A stretch of DNA of 42,273 bases, taken from NCBI GenBank assembly GCA_017463125.1, contig JAFTPV010000009.1, forward strand, positions 1 through 42,273, written 5' to 3'. A program made the translations under genes and the position numbers. The notes under the pieces are model-generated. The model was not told the origin of the DNA. It searched no databases and was given only the letters and a program-made list of their open reading frames with translations. This document shows, one piece after another, positions 1 through 5,978 of this stretch. Numbering within the stretch: position 1 is the first letter of the stretch; every line of letters begins with the position of its first letter. Source of the stretch: Clostridia bacterium. GTDB taxonomy: Bacteria > Bacillota > Clostridia > Oscillospirales > CAG-272.

Positions 1-281
1 ATATCATTTTTTGTTGGGTGATGCACGAGCAGAGTATTATCAATTCCATACTTGAGAAGCTGGATACACAGAACTGTGCTGTGAAATGCGTCTCGCTTGT
101 AGCGGATGAAAAGACTCTGTGTGAAAGATTGGCAATGGATGTAGAAAGAGGTGTTCGCTCTGAAGATATAATTGAGCGAAGCATAGCAAGAATACCGATG
201 TATCAAGCACTCAATACCATTAAAATTGATACCAACGCCAAAAACGTGGCTATGATTGCAAATGAGATAAAGCAGTTGTAA
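1..281 (+). CDS. C-terminal part of a P-loop nucleotide kinase-like ATP-binding protein (5' end outside window)
   Basis: The reading frame is open from the first base, so the gene begins upstream and 92 residues are visible. The fragment starts with a hydrophobic strand (IFCWVMHEQ), then an amphipathic helix, a strand with VKCVSLVADEKTLCERL, an arginine-containing helix (RSEDIIERS) and a terminal strand of the type IKIDTNAKN followed by a last helix. This order resembles the lid and C-terminal strands of small shikimate/gluconate-kinase-like P-loop proteins, in which an arginine of the lid contacts ATP. The Walker A motif would lie upstream and is not visible, so the call rests on the fold pattern alone. 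The gene is AT-rich compared with the genes beyond 2.2 kb. The methyltransferase follows after 62 bases on the same strand and may be co-transcribed. Confidence 0.45.
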   Translation, partial: IIFCWVMHEQSIINSILEKLDTQNCAVKCVSLVADEKTLCERLAMDVERGVRSEDIIERSIARIPMYQALNTIKIDTNAKNVAMIANEIKQL

Positions 282-343
282 TACTGACAAATTCCAATAG
301 ATCGAACAGTTAGGAAAATAAGAATTTGACGGAGGCAGTTACT

Positions 344-937
344 ATGGATGTAATCGATCATTATGATCTGTTGATAGAAGAACAAAACGATCCCTACCGT
401 GATCCCCCCGTTTTACAAGAATATATGAGCAAATGGGATGGCGAACCGTTTTTGGAAGCGTTGGAGCTTTCCAAAGATAAGTCAGTTTTGGAAATCGGTA
501 TTGGCACAGGAAGAATCGCCGTTAAGGTTGCTCCGTGCTGCTTAAAGATGACAGGCATTGATATTTCTCCCAAAACCATTGAGCGAGCAAAAGATAATCT
601 AAATGAATACAGCAATATTTCCTTCATATGTGGCGATTTTAATGGTCACGAATTTAACGAAACATTCGATGTTATATATTCGTCCCTCACGATGATGCAC
701 TTCGAAAACAAGGAAGCTGTCATCAACAAGGTTGACAAATTGTTAAATGATAACGGCATCTTTTGCTTATCCATTGATAAAAACCAAAGTGAATATATTG
801 ATATGGGAACTCGCAAAATCAAGGTGTATCCCGATACTCTCGATAATATAACATTGATTATCGAAGAAACCGCAATGTCGGTTGTAAATGTAATTGAAAC
901 CGATAACGCATACATTATTGTAAGCAGAAAACAATAA
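344..937 (+). CDS. class I SAM-dependent methyltransferase, 197 aa
   Basis: This is a small Rossmann-fold methyltransferase that should transfer a methyl group from S-adenosylmethionine to an unidentified substrate in the cytoplasm. Motif I is clear as LEIGIGTGR at residues 49-57, followed by an acidic residue at the end of strand 2 (GIDISP, about residue 73), a GDF motif near residue 97 and a motif IV-like FDVIYSS. The length of about 200 residues is normal for the Methyltransf_11/25 type. The start is the ATG at 344, because GGAGG at 331-335 lies 8 bases upstream; an in-frame TTG at 326 has no such site. Base composition is AT-rich like the preceding gene, which suggests both belong to one accessory segment next to the tRNA island. 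The substrate cannot be told from sequence. Confidence 0.85.
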   Translation: MDVIDHYDLLIEEQNDPYRDPPVLQEYMSKWDGEPFLEALELSKDKSVLEIGIGTGRIAVKVAPCCLKMTGIDISPKTIERAKDNLNEYSNISFICGDFNGHEFNETFDVIYSSLTMMHFENKEAVINKVDKLLNDNGIFCLSIDKNQSEYIDMGTRKIKVYPDTLDNITLIIEETAMSVVNVIETDNAYIIVSRKQ

Positions 938-1116
938 AACAAATTCCAATTTGTATGGCAGGCTTGGAAGAGGGGTATTCGCCTCTGGCGAAGATTTTTC
1001 GCTCCGCCACTGGTGAGCAAGCTCCCCGATGGCTTACGCTCAAATGCGAACCCCATTCTGCGACTCAGAGAGTCGCAGAGGGGCGTTAGAATCCTCTCGT
1101 ACCGGAGCCAAAGAAA
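938..1116 (+). other. non-coding stretch resembling a decayed tRNA 3' end plus terminator module
   Basis: No convincing gene is present. A perfect hairpin arm pair (TGCGACTC/GAGTCGCA, about 1060-1078) is followed by GTTAGAATCCTC and ACCGGAGCCA, which read like a mutated T-arm and acceptor end of a tRNA, and then by an A-rich stretch leading into the terminator of the tRNA-Ser transcript. A similarly organised module lies in opposite orientation at 2045-2215. Open frames here are translations of this degenerate sequence. Confidence 0.35.
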
Positions 1117-1150
1117 TAAAAAAACAACCGAGCTTTTTGGGCTCGGTTGT
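1117..1150 (-). terminator. rho-independent terminator of the tRNA-Ser transcript
   Basis: A perfect 10-bp stem (ACAACCGAGC at 1124-1133 with GCTCGGTTGT at 1141-1150) encloses a 7-base loop. Read on the minus strand it is followed by seven T (A-run at 1117-1123). It lies 13 bases past the 3' end of tRNA-Ser. Confidence 0.85.
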
Positions 1151-1162
1151 CCTTTTATTTGG

Positions 1163-1247
1163 CGCAGGAAGAGGGATTCGAACCCCCGTGCCTTTTGGGC
1201 AAACGGTTTTCAAGACCGCCTCGTTGTGACCGCTTCGATATTCCTGC
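1163..1247 (-). tRNA. tRNA-Ser (anticodon UGA)
   Basis: The acceptor stem GCAGGAA/TTCCTGC pairs perfectly over 7 bp. The anticodon loop is CTTGAAA, giving UGA, which reads UCN serine codons. A variable arm with the stem TTGCC/GGCA and a T-arm with GGGGG, TTCGAAT, CCCTC complete the long-variable-arm serine type. CCA is not encoded after the discriminator G. The 5' half plus flank is repeated exactly at 1378-1420, and further degenerate pieces lie at 1506-1516 and 1601-1610. The nearest good promoter on this strand is at 1697-1725, upstream of all of these copies. Confidence 0.96.
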
Positions 1248-1696
1248 GTATTAAATTGTGATTTTGGAAAGTGTTAGATATTACGTTAGATATGCGAGTT
1301 TTTGCATTTTTCGGAGTCCCGAAATAGTCAGTGTTTTCAAGGGGTTTCGGGATTTTGTCTTCCGCTTGACCGACAAATTTTCAAGACCGCCTCGTTGTGA
1401 CCGCTTCGATATTCCTGCGTGTAAATTCATTTACACGTAGAGGATATCGACGTGGCTCCGAAATTTATTTCGGAATCCGCTTCGCAACATTCGCCAAAGG
1501 CGAAATATTCCTGCGTGCAAACGAAAAAGTTATTAAGTTTAATATTTTAGATATTGTTCTAGATGTGCGTGTTTTTGTGATTTTCGGACTCACGAAAAAA
1601 TCAAGACCGCTTCAAAACATGCAATATCCAATACATGTAATAAAATATGCATCTGTGGCATACAATATACATGTAGGTTCTTACAATCGCCCATAT
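1248..1696 (-). repeat. decaying tandem copies of the tRNA-Ser 5' half and its leader
   Basis: The 43 bases at 1207-1249 (tRNA-Ser from just past the anticodon to its 5' end plus 2 flanking bases) recur exactly at 1378-1420. An 11-base remnant of the 5' end (TATTCCTGCGT) is at 1506-1516 and the anticodon-side piece TCAAGACCGC at 1601-1610. The spacers are also related: TTAGATATT followed by TAGAT.TGCG.GTTTTTG and a TTTTCGGA.TC block occurs near 1275 and again near 1549. None of the copies can form an acceptor stem or T-arm. No gene is present in this stretch of about 450 bases. Confidence 0.85.
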
Positions 1697-1725
1697 ATGA
1701 TATCACATTTTTTGCTCAATGTCAA
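1697..1725 (-). promoter_or_regulatory. probable promoter of the tRNA-Ser transcript
   Basis: Read on the minus strand, TTGACA (1720-1725) and TATCAT (1697-1702) are separated by 17 bp. It is the only near-consensus promoter seen between the tRNA-Ser gene and the divergent tRNA-Leu promoter, so the primary transcript should begin about 440 bases before the mature tRNA and include the decayed copies. Confidence 0.65.
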
Positions 1726-1766
1726 TAAGATTTTAATAAATTTCTGAAAAAATATCCGCAAAGGTC

Positions 1767-1795
1767 TTGACAATTAGGCAAATCAGTGATATAAT
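1767..1795 (+). promoter_or_regulatory. promoter of the tRNA-Leu / initiator tRNA-Met operon
   Basis: TTGACA at 1767-1772 and TATAAT at 1790-1795 with a 17-bp spacer, a perfect housekeeping promoter. The start point would be about 30 bases before tRNA-Leu. Confidence 0.9.
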
Positions 1796-1830
1796 AGTTA
1801 AGCGATACGGAAACGTAGAGGTCGCAAAAT

Positions 1831-1919
1831 GCCGGAATGGCGGAATTGGCAGACGCCCGGGACTTAAAATCCCGTGAGATTAATTTCTCGTACCGGTTCG
1901 ACCCCGGCTTCCGGCACCA
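1831..1919 (+). tRNA. tRNA-Leu (anticodon UAA)
   Basis: The acceptor stem GCCGGAA/TTCCGGC pairs over 7 bp with discriminator A and an encoded CCA (1917-1919). The anticodon stem GGGA/TCCC holds the loop CTTAAAA, giving UAA. A long variable arm (GTGAGATTAATTTCTCGT) is typical for leucine tRNA. It is co-transcribed with the initiator tRNA seven bases downstream. Confidence 0.97.
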
Positions 1920-1926
1920 ATCATAT

Positions 1927-2084
<158 letters not shown>

Positions 2085-2218
2085 AGAGCTACGCTCTTTG
2101 AGCCGAGCACTCTAGCGTATGCGATAAGTGCGTCGGGTTCTATATCCGACATTGCAATGGTGGCATACTGCGAAGCAAATAACCCCTCCATTTCTTCAAA
2201 TCCTCCCCGCAAAAAGAC
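2085..2218 (-). other. non-coding remainder of the inverted tRNA-derived module
   Basis: Continues from the inverted tRNA 3' end. It contains a short hairpin (AGAGCTACGCTCTT) and the segment GCATACGCTAGAGTGC (minus strand), which loosely matches GCTTACGCTCAAATGC at 1032-1047 in the module left of the tRNA-Ser gene. An 84-residue open frame across it has no gene-like features. Confidence 0.3.
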
Positions 2219-2245
2219 GCCCGATGCTATATGAAAGCATCGGGC
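2219..2245 (-). terminator. terminator behind the NIF3-family gene
   Basis: A perfect 10-bp stem (GCCCGATGCT at 2219-2228 with AGCATCGGGC at 2236-2245), 7-base loop, with a T-tract on the minus strand just beyond (A-run at 2211-2215). It lies about 30 bases after the stop codon. Confidence 0.85.
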
Positions 2246-2275
2246 TATATTTTTATTTATTCTCATTTATATAAA

Positions 2276-3067
2276 TTAACTATTTTTATCTTCGGTATAG
2301 CTATAAACCTCACCGCATTCAAAGTACTTAAATTCCAGCTCGGGATGAGCCTCTGAAAGCCTTTTTGTCAGAAGGCGCATTCCGTCACGCTCGGAGCCTA
2401 TGTGACCCATCACGACAAGTGATTTGTTAATGCCAAGTTCTGCGGCGTCGCGAGCATATTCGGCTACCTGCCACTCGCAAGCCTCGCCAACTAGCACAGC
2501 GTCAACCCCGTCGTTACAAAGCAACTCAAAAACTCCCCCGGGCGTTCCGAAGCAGAGGGCGATATTCTTTGCTTTTTTTGACCTCTCCCCTGCTATTCTA
2601 ACGTGCTTTATTCCAAGCTCGGACTCCATCAGGTCGGCAAGCTCGAGAGCTGTTTTTGGCTCGTCAAGAGTCATAAGATACGACGCGAAATAGGGCGTTT
2701 TCTCTACCCTGCCGCGAAGGCCGAGATAATAAAGCTCGCCCTCGGCTATGCCGTCGGGCTCTCCTGCGTGCATGCGGTCGTGGTGACGGTATATGACCAT
2801 TCCGCTTTTTTCGACTAGCTCACGCTTTGCCTCCGTTACGGGCGTTACGTTGCCTGCCTCGAGATGATCGTAATAAGTAGGCTCGTGGACGAGGAGCATA
2901 TCGGCACCCCACGCGCTTATTTCCTTTATATTTTTCACCGTTGCAAACATAGACACTGCAACCTTTTTTATTTCCTTATCGGGATCTCCCGATTTCACCG
3001 TATCACAGGTGACGTCAGGGGCGCTGCCCACCTTTTCTAACTCATCAATTAAATCTCTTGCTTTCAT
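2276..3067 (-). CDS. NIF3-like dinuclear metal centre protein (DUF34 family), 263 aa
   Basis: NIF3/YqfO-family proteins bind two metal ions and are of poorly known function; the label GTP cyclohydrolase type 2 homologue is not proven. The visible hallmarks are LLVHEPTYYDH at about residues 59-69 (first metal-binding histidines), the RHHDRMHAG segment near residue 94, and the C-terminal VVMGHIGSERDGM and FECGEVY segments near residues 218-255 that carry the late His and Glu ligands. The length is close to the short NIF3 form without a PII-like insert. The start ATG is preceded by GAGGAG. The gene follows the AraC regulator after 23 bases on the same strand and is probably read from the same promoter. 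The link to the regulator may mean a metabolic rather than housekeeping role. Confidence 0.82.
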   Translation of the reverse strand: MKARDLIDELEKVGSAPDVTCDTVKSGDPDKEIKKVAVSMFATVKNIKEISAWGADMLLVHEPTYYDHLEAGNVTPVTEAKRELVEKSGMVIYRHHDRMHAGEPDGIAEGELYYLGLRGRVEKTPYFASYLMTLDEPKTALELADLMESELGIKHVRIAGERSKKAKNIALCFGTPGGVFELLCNDGVDAVLVGEACEWQVAEYARDAAELGINKSLVVMGHIGSERDGMRLLTKRLSEAHPELEFKYFECGEVYSYTEDKNS

Positions 3068-3090
3068 TATATTCTCCTCGATAAAACGAT

Positions 3091-3939
3091 TTATCTTTTT
3101 TGTCTGTACTCTGTAGGTGTGAGACCTATATTATCTCTAAACATCTTTGAGAAAAAGTACTGGTTCGGGTAACCGACCGATTTTCCAATAACGTTTATCG
3201 CAAGGTCGGTGGATGTAAGAAGCTCGCACGCCGTGTTTAAGCGGAGCTGCTTAATGTAGTTGCTGGGTGACATACCCGTAATCTGCCTAAAAAGAGTATT
3301 GTATCTTGAAAGACTTAAGTTTTCCATATCGGCAAGATCGGGTACGTAAATATCGGTATTATAATTTTCATTAATGAAGGAAATGGATTTGCTAAGCAGG
3401 CTTTTTGCCTTCTGAACGCTTACGCTTCTTTTTGCTAAGGAGAGAAGAAGTCTGTCAAAGAGTATGGACAGCTCGCGGTCACGGAATTTATCATTACGGA
3501 CAAACGTACTGAAAATATTATTATAGCGAGAGTTTATCGCGTTATCGTGATTTATGCTATTAATGTCCGGAAAGACCTTGAACTCATATTGCTTAATAGC
3601 CTTCTCTGCATCAGAGCCGGAATAATGAATCCAAAAGCACTCTATCACATCACCTGGCTTGTGATAATAGTAATACTTACAACCCGGAGGAAAGAAAATA
3701 AACGTTCCCGAAGTATATCCGTAATCCGTACCGTGACGCCTCACCCAAAGAGTTCCCGCCGTTACGTAAAGCAGATACCAGTCATCTCGGGACCTTTCAT
3801 TATGAGTTATATACTCCTCGTTTGTTGCCGTAATTCCGGCACAATTTATAACGAAAGGCATGTCCTGACTTATTCTGTTACATCTATTCAGATGATACAT
3901 TTCGTTGTCCGGATATGAAAAATAGCTTACTGAGAGCAT
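3091..3939 (-). CDS. AraC family transcriptional regulator with N-terminal cupin sensor, 282 aa
   Basis: The N-terminal half is a cupin-like sugar-sensing domain (LLYVTAGTLWVRRHGTDY and the following FIFFPPGCKYYYY at about residues 62-95). The C-terminal 100 residues carry the two helix-turn-helix units of AraC/XylS, with the diagnostic ends GMSPSNYIKQLRLNTACELL and VGYPNQYFFSKMFRDNIG, then LTPTEYRQKR. I start the gene at 3939 and not at the upstream ATG 3969 because a strong GGAGG (3945-3949 complement) precedes the inner ATG by 5 bases. It is transcribed divergently from the secreted-protein operon beginning at 4201, and the two -10 boxes overlap, so control of that operon is very likely (inference). 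The inducer should be a sugar or oligosaccharide. Confidence 0.93.
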   Translation of the reverse strand: MLSVSYFSYPDNEMYHLNRCNRISQDMPFVINCAGITATNEEYITHNERSRDDWYLLYVTAGTLWVRRHGTDYGYTSGTFIFFPPGCKYYYYHKPGDVIECFWIHYSGSDAEKAIKQYEFKVFPDINSINHDNAINSRYNNIFSTFVRNDKFRDRELSILFDRLLLSLAKRSVSVQKAKSLLSKSISFINENYNTDIYVPDLADMENLSLSRYNTLFRQITGMSPSNYIKQLRLNTACELLTSTDLAINVIGKSVGYPNQYFFSKMFRDNIGLTPTEYRQKR

Positions 3940-3988
3940 ATTTACCTCCAAAAGAGTTGAAAAATACAAAAGAAAGTAAGTTAATTAA

Positions 3989-4018
3989 TTGACGCTTTTG
4001 CACAAATTATTATATAAT
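3989..4018 (+). promoter_or_regulatory. promoter of the secreted-protein operon
   Basis: TTGACG (3989-3994) and TATAAT (4013-4018) with an 18-bp spacer. The transcript would have an AT-rich leader of about 175 bases before the first start codon at 4201; I see no recognised riboswitch in it. Confidence 0.8.
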
Positions 4019-4037
4019 GAACTTGCGGATTTGTCAA
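4009..4037 (-). promoter_or_regulatory. promoter of the AraC - NIF3 transcript
   Basis: On the minus strand TTGACA (4032-4037) and TATAAT (4009-4014) are 17 bp apart. The -10 box overlaps that of the divergent plus-strand promoter, so only one polymerase can occupy the site at a time. Confidence 0.85.
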
Positions 4038-4200
4038 TGTTTTTTGAAATAAAAGCTGAAAACAAAATTTTTTAAGAATATTATGCCCTATTAAACTATG
4101 AGTAAAAATAATTAAGAATTTTAATTTTTTAGGTGCGGTATTCAATTTTTATCCGTGATAATCAACACATTATTACTAAAAGGAAGGAGAACAAACGGTT

Positions 4201-4353
4201 ATGTTGGAAAGGAGAAAACAAAATTACGAAGCTGCGGATTTAGAAATTCTCGTGCTGAATAGCGCAGATATCTTAACAACCTCCGGCTTCGACAAGTACG
4301 TTGACACCAGCACTAGCTCCTGGGTAGATCCCAACGCCGACGACTGGCGGTAA
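4201..4353 (+). CDS. small acidic peptide of 50 aa, first gene of the secreted-protein operon, unrecognised
   Basis: An ATG with AAGGAG ten bases upstream opens a 50-codon frame ending in TAA, 33 bases before the next gene. The N-terminus is basic (MLERRKQNYEAADLEI), the middle is LVLNSADILTTSG, and the C-terminal 25 residues are polar and acidic with three tryptophan/tyrosine residues and no cysteine, ending WVDPNADDWR. There is no signal peptide. The ADILTTSG core looks like a type of short peptide I associate with gut Bacillota surface-protein operons, but I cannot verify a family and give no function. Placement directly behind the operon promoter, a good ribosome site and codon use like the neighbours support a real gene. 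It could be a leader peptide, a precursor peptide or a partner of the secreted proteins. Confidence 0.7.
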   Translation: MLERRKQNYEAADLEILVLNSADILTTSGFDKYVDTSTSSWVDPNADDWR

Positions 4354-4386
4354 AACCAAAACATTATTTTAGAAAGGAAAGAAATC

Positions 4387-5952
4387 ATGAAAACAAAAAG
4401 ATTTGTTAAGCTTATGCAGCTTTTACTCGCTGCTGTGCTTACCGTATGCCTTCTTTGTGCAGTAGGCATATCATCATCGGCAACAGCCGAAAATTCACTT
4501 GAGGTCGGCGGCTCTAACCTCGAATACAGCAAATACACGCACCTGATAGTAACTCTTGACGGCACCGTACAGGACGGATACACTAAAGGTATCGCAGTCT
4601 GGGCTCCCGACGTTACGGGCGAGTTGTCCGCTGATAACGCAAGTTTCACTAACTTCACAGCAGACTACGACTCTAAAGGCGTAGAATATTACGCAACGCA
4701 GGGCATCCCCGCCTCCGAGATGGGCAAGGAATATTCTATTGCTCCTGCTGTTAAGGACGCAGAGGGCAACGTTACCCTAGCTGGCGAGATAGTTAAGCGC
4801 AGCATCACGGGCTACGTTATGGAAAGACTCGGTGACGAAAACCTCCAGAGCTATCAGGTTGACCTTTACCGCAAGCTCATTGCTTACGGCACGGCGTCCG
4901 AGGCAGTTCTTGACGGCGGCGCGCAGACCACCGTCGTTGTCACAAAGGGCGGCTACGTTGGCGAGCAGAACTTCCCTCTCGCAATAGTTGAGGGCGAAAC
5001 CGCGCTTATCCGCGCAAGCGTTCAGAACGCAGAGGGTAAGTATTTCTCACACTGGGCAGACTCTAAGGGCAATCTCCTCACAGGCGAGAGAGTTGCAACC
5101 GTTGACGTTAAGAAGGGTATCAACACCTTCACCGCAGTTTACGGCGACAAGGCAGACTCGGCTTACGGCTACTTTGCTGATTTCCAGAGCTTCGAGACTG
5201 GTAAATATAATTTTGTTATAAACACTTCATCTCTCACCGATGCACAAAAAACAGCTGGCGTTGTCGGACGCTACTTACCGCTATTCAAAAGTTGCTCGTC
5301 AGGCGCCGATATAGGTATTAAGAGTACAATTAAATTTGATAATTCTGATACCACACTCGAAGCGCTTCCTATTACAGAAGAGGACACCCTGACTATCAAG
5401 GAAAACTTGGACGGTATAAAATATCTTAATTATAACCACAGCGTTGCCGTTGGTAGTGAAGATTATCAAACTCTTATCAATCATGAGGGAGATGCAACGC
5501 TCCAGTATACTTACGAGCGCTTTGAGATGGATTTCAACATTGCAAGCTCTAGCACAAACGCTGCAACAACAATTCAGCTCAAGTTCCATAGAGATGGTAA
5601 TGGCTACGCAGGATTCCAGTTTGCGCTTGGAAAATTCGTTGATGACAACGACAACGAGTTCTTACGCATACACTACTATCCGACAGATGTAGCTTACAGA
5701 ATCATCGACATTCCCGTTAATGAAGCTAAAAGAATATTCACTATAGGAGCTGATATAGATGAAAGCGGCAATGCCAATATCTATATTGACGGTGTAAAGC
5801 TCGAGCTTGAAGGTACTTACAAGACATACACGGGAACTCTGCAAGCAGGAACATGGCATCCGGCAATCGTTCAGATAGCAATTCCTACAAACGTTACCTT
5901 TGATTATAATATCTATTCCTACGGTCTTGTAGACACCGACTTAACTAAATAA
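4387..5952 (+). CDS. secreted multidomain protein with C-terminal lectin-like (LamG/concanavalin-type) domain, 521 aa
   Basis: A Sec signal peptide is clear (MKTKRF, hydrophobic core LLLAAVLTVCLLCAVGI, cleavage near ATA-EN at residue 34). Residues 35-170 form a beta-rich domain followed by a helical segment (YVMERLGDENLQSYQVDLYRKL) that is shared with the next gene. Residues 195-260 look like a bacterial surface repeat (FSHWADSKGNLLTG ... FTAVYGD). From about 360 to the end there is a jelly-roll pattern typical of laminin-G/DUF1080-like carbohydrate-binding folds (YERFEMDFNIASS, FTIGADIDESGNANIYIDG). No dockerin, sortase or S-layer anchor is present, so it is probably released or held by a partner. 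No catalytic motif is recognised; a glycan-binding role is inferred. Confidence 0.8.
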   Translation: MKTKRFVKLMQLLLAAVLTVCLLCAVGISSSATAENSLEVGGSNLEYSKYTHLIVTLDGTVQDGYTKGIAVWAPDVTGELSADNASFTNFTADYDSKGVEYYATQGIPASEMGKEYSIAPAVKDAEGNVTLAGEIVKRSITGYVMERLGDENLQSYQVDLYRKLIAYGTASEAVLDGGAQTTVVVTKGGYVGEQNFPLAIVEGETALIRASVQNAEGKYFSHWADSKGNLLTGERVATVDVKKGINTFTAVYGDKADSAYGYFADFQSFETGKYNFVINTSSLTDAQKTAGVVGRYLPLFKSCSSGADIGIKSTIKFDNSDTTLEALPITEEDTLTIKENLDGIKYLNYNHSVAVGSEDYQTLINHEGDATLQYTYERFEMDFNIASSSTNAATTIQLKFHRDGNGYAGFQFALGKFVDDNDNEFLRIHYYPTDVAYRIIDIPVNEAKRIFTIGADIDESGNANIYIDGVKLELEGTYKTYTGTLQAGTWHPAIVQIAIPTNVTFDYNIYSYGLVDTDLTK

Positions 5953-5978
5953 TAACGATAAAGAAAGGGCAAAGAAAA

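Noticed and set aside
1013-1261. Two open frames of 66 and 82 codons over the tRNA-Ser gene
   Set aside because: They are translations of the tRNA gene and its terminator (RDSNPRAFWANGFQDR is a tRNA-Ser read in frame).
1163-1420. The tRNA-Ser repeats as attL/attR of an integrated element
   Set aside because: The repeated part is the 5' half of the tRNA, only about 130 bases separate the copies, and no integrase is present in the window.
4019-4200. The leader of the secreted-protein operon as a riboswitch
   Set aside because: It is AT-rich without a recognisable conserved core or terminator/antiterminator pair.
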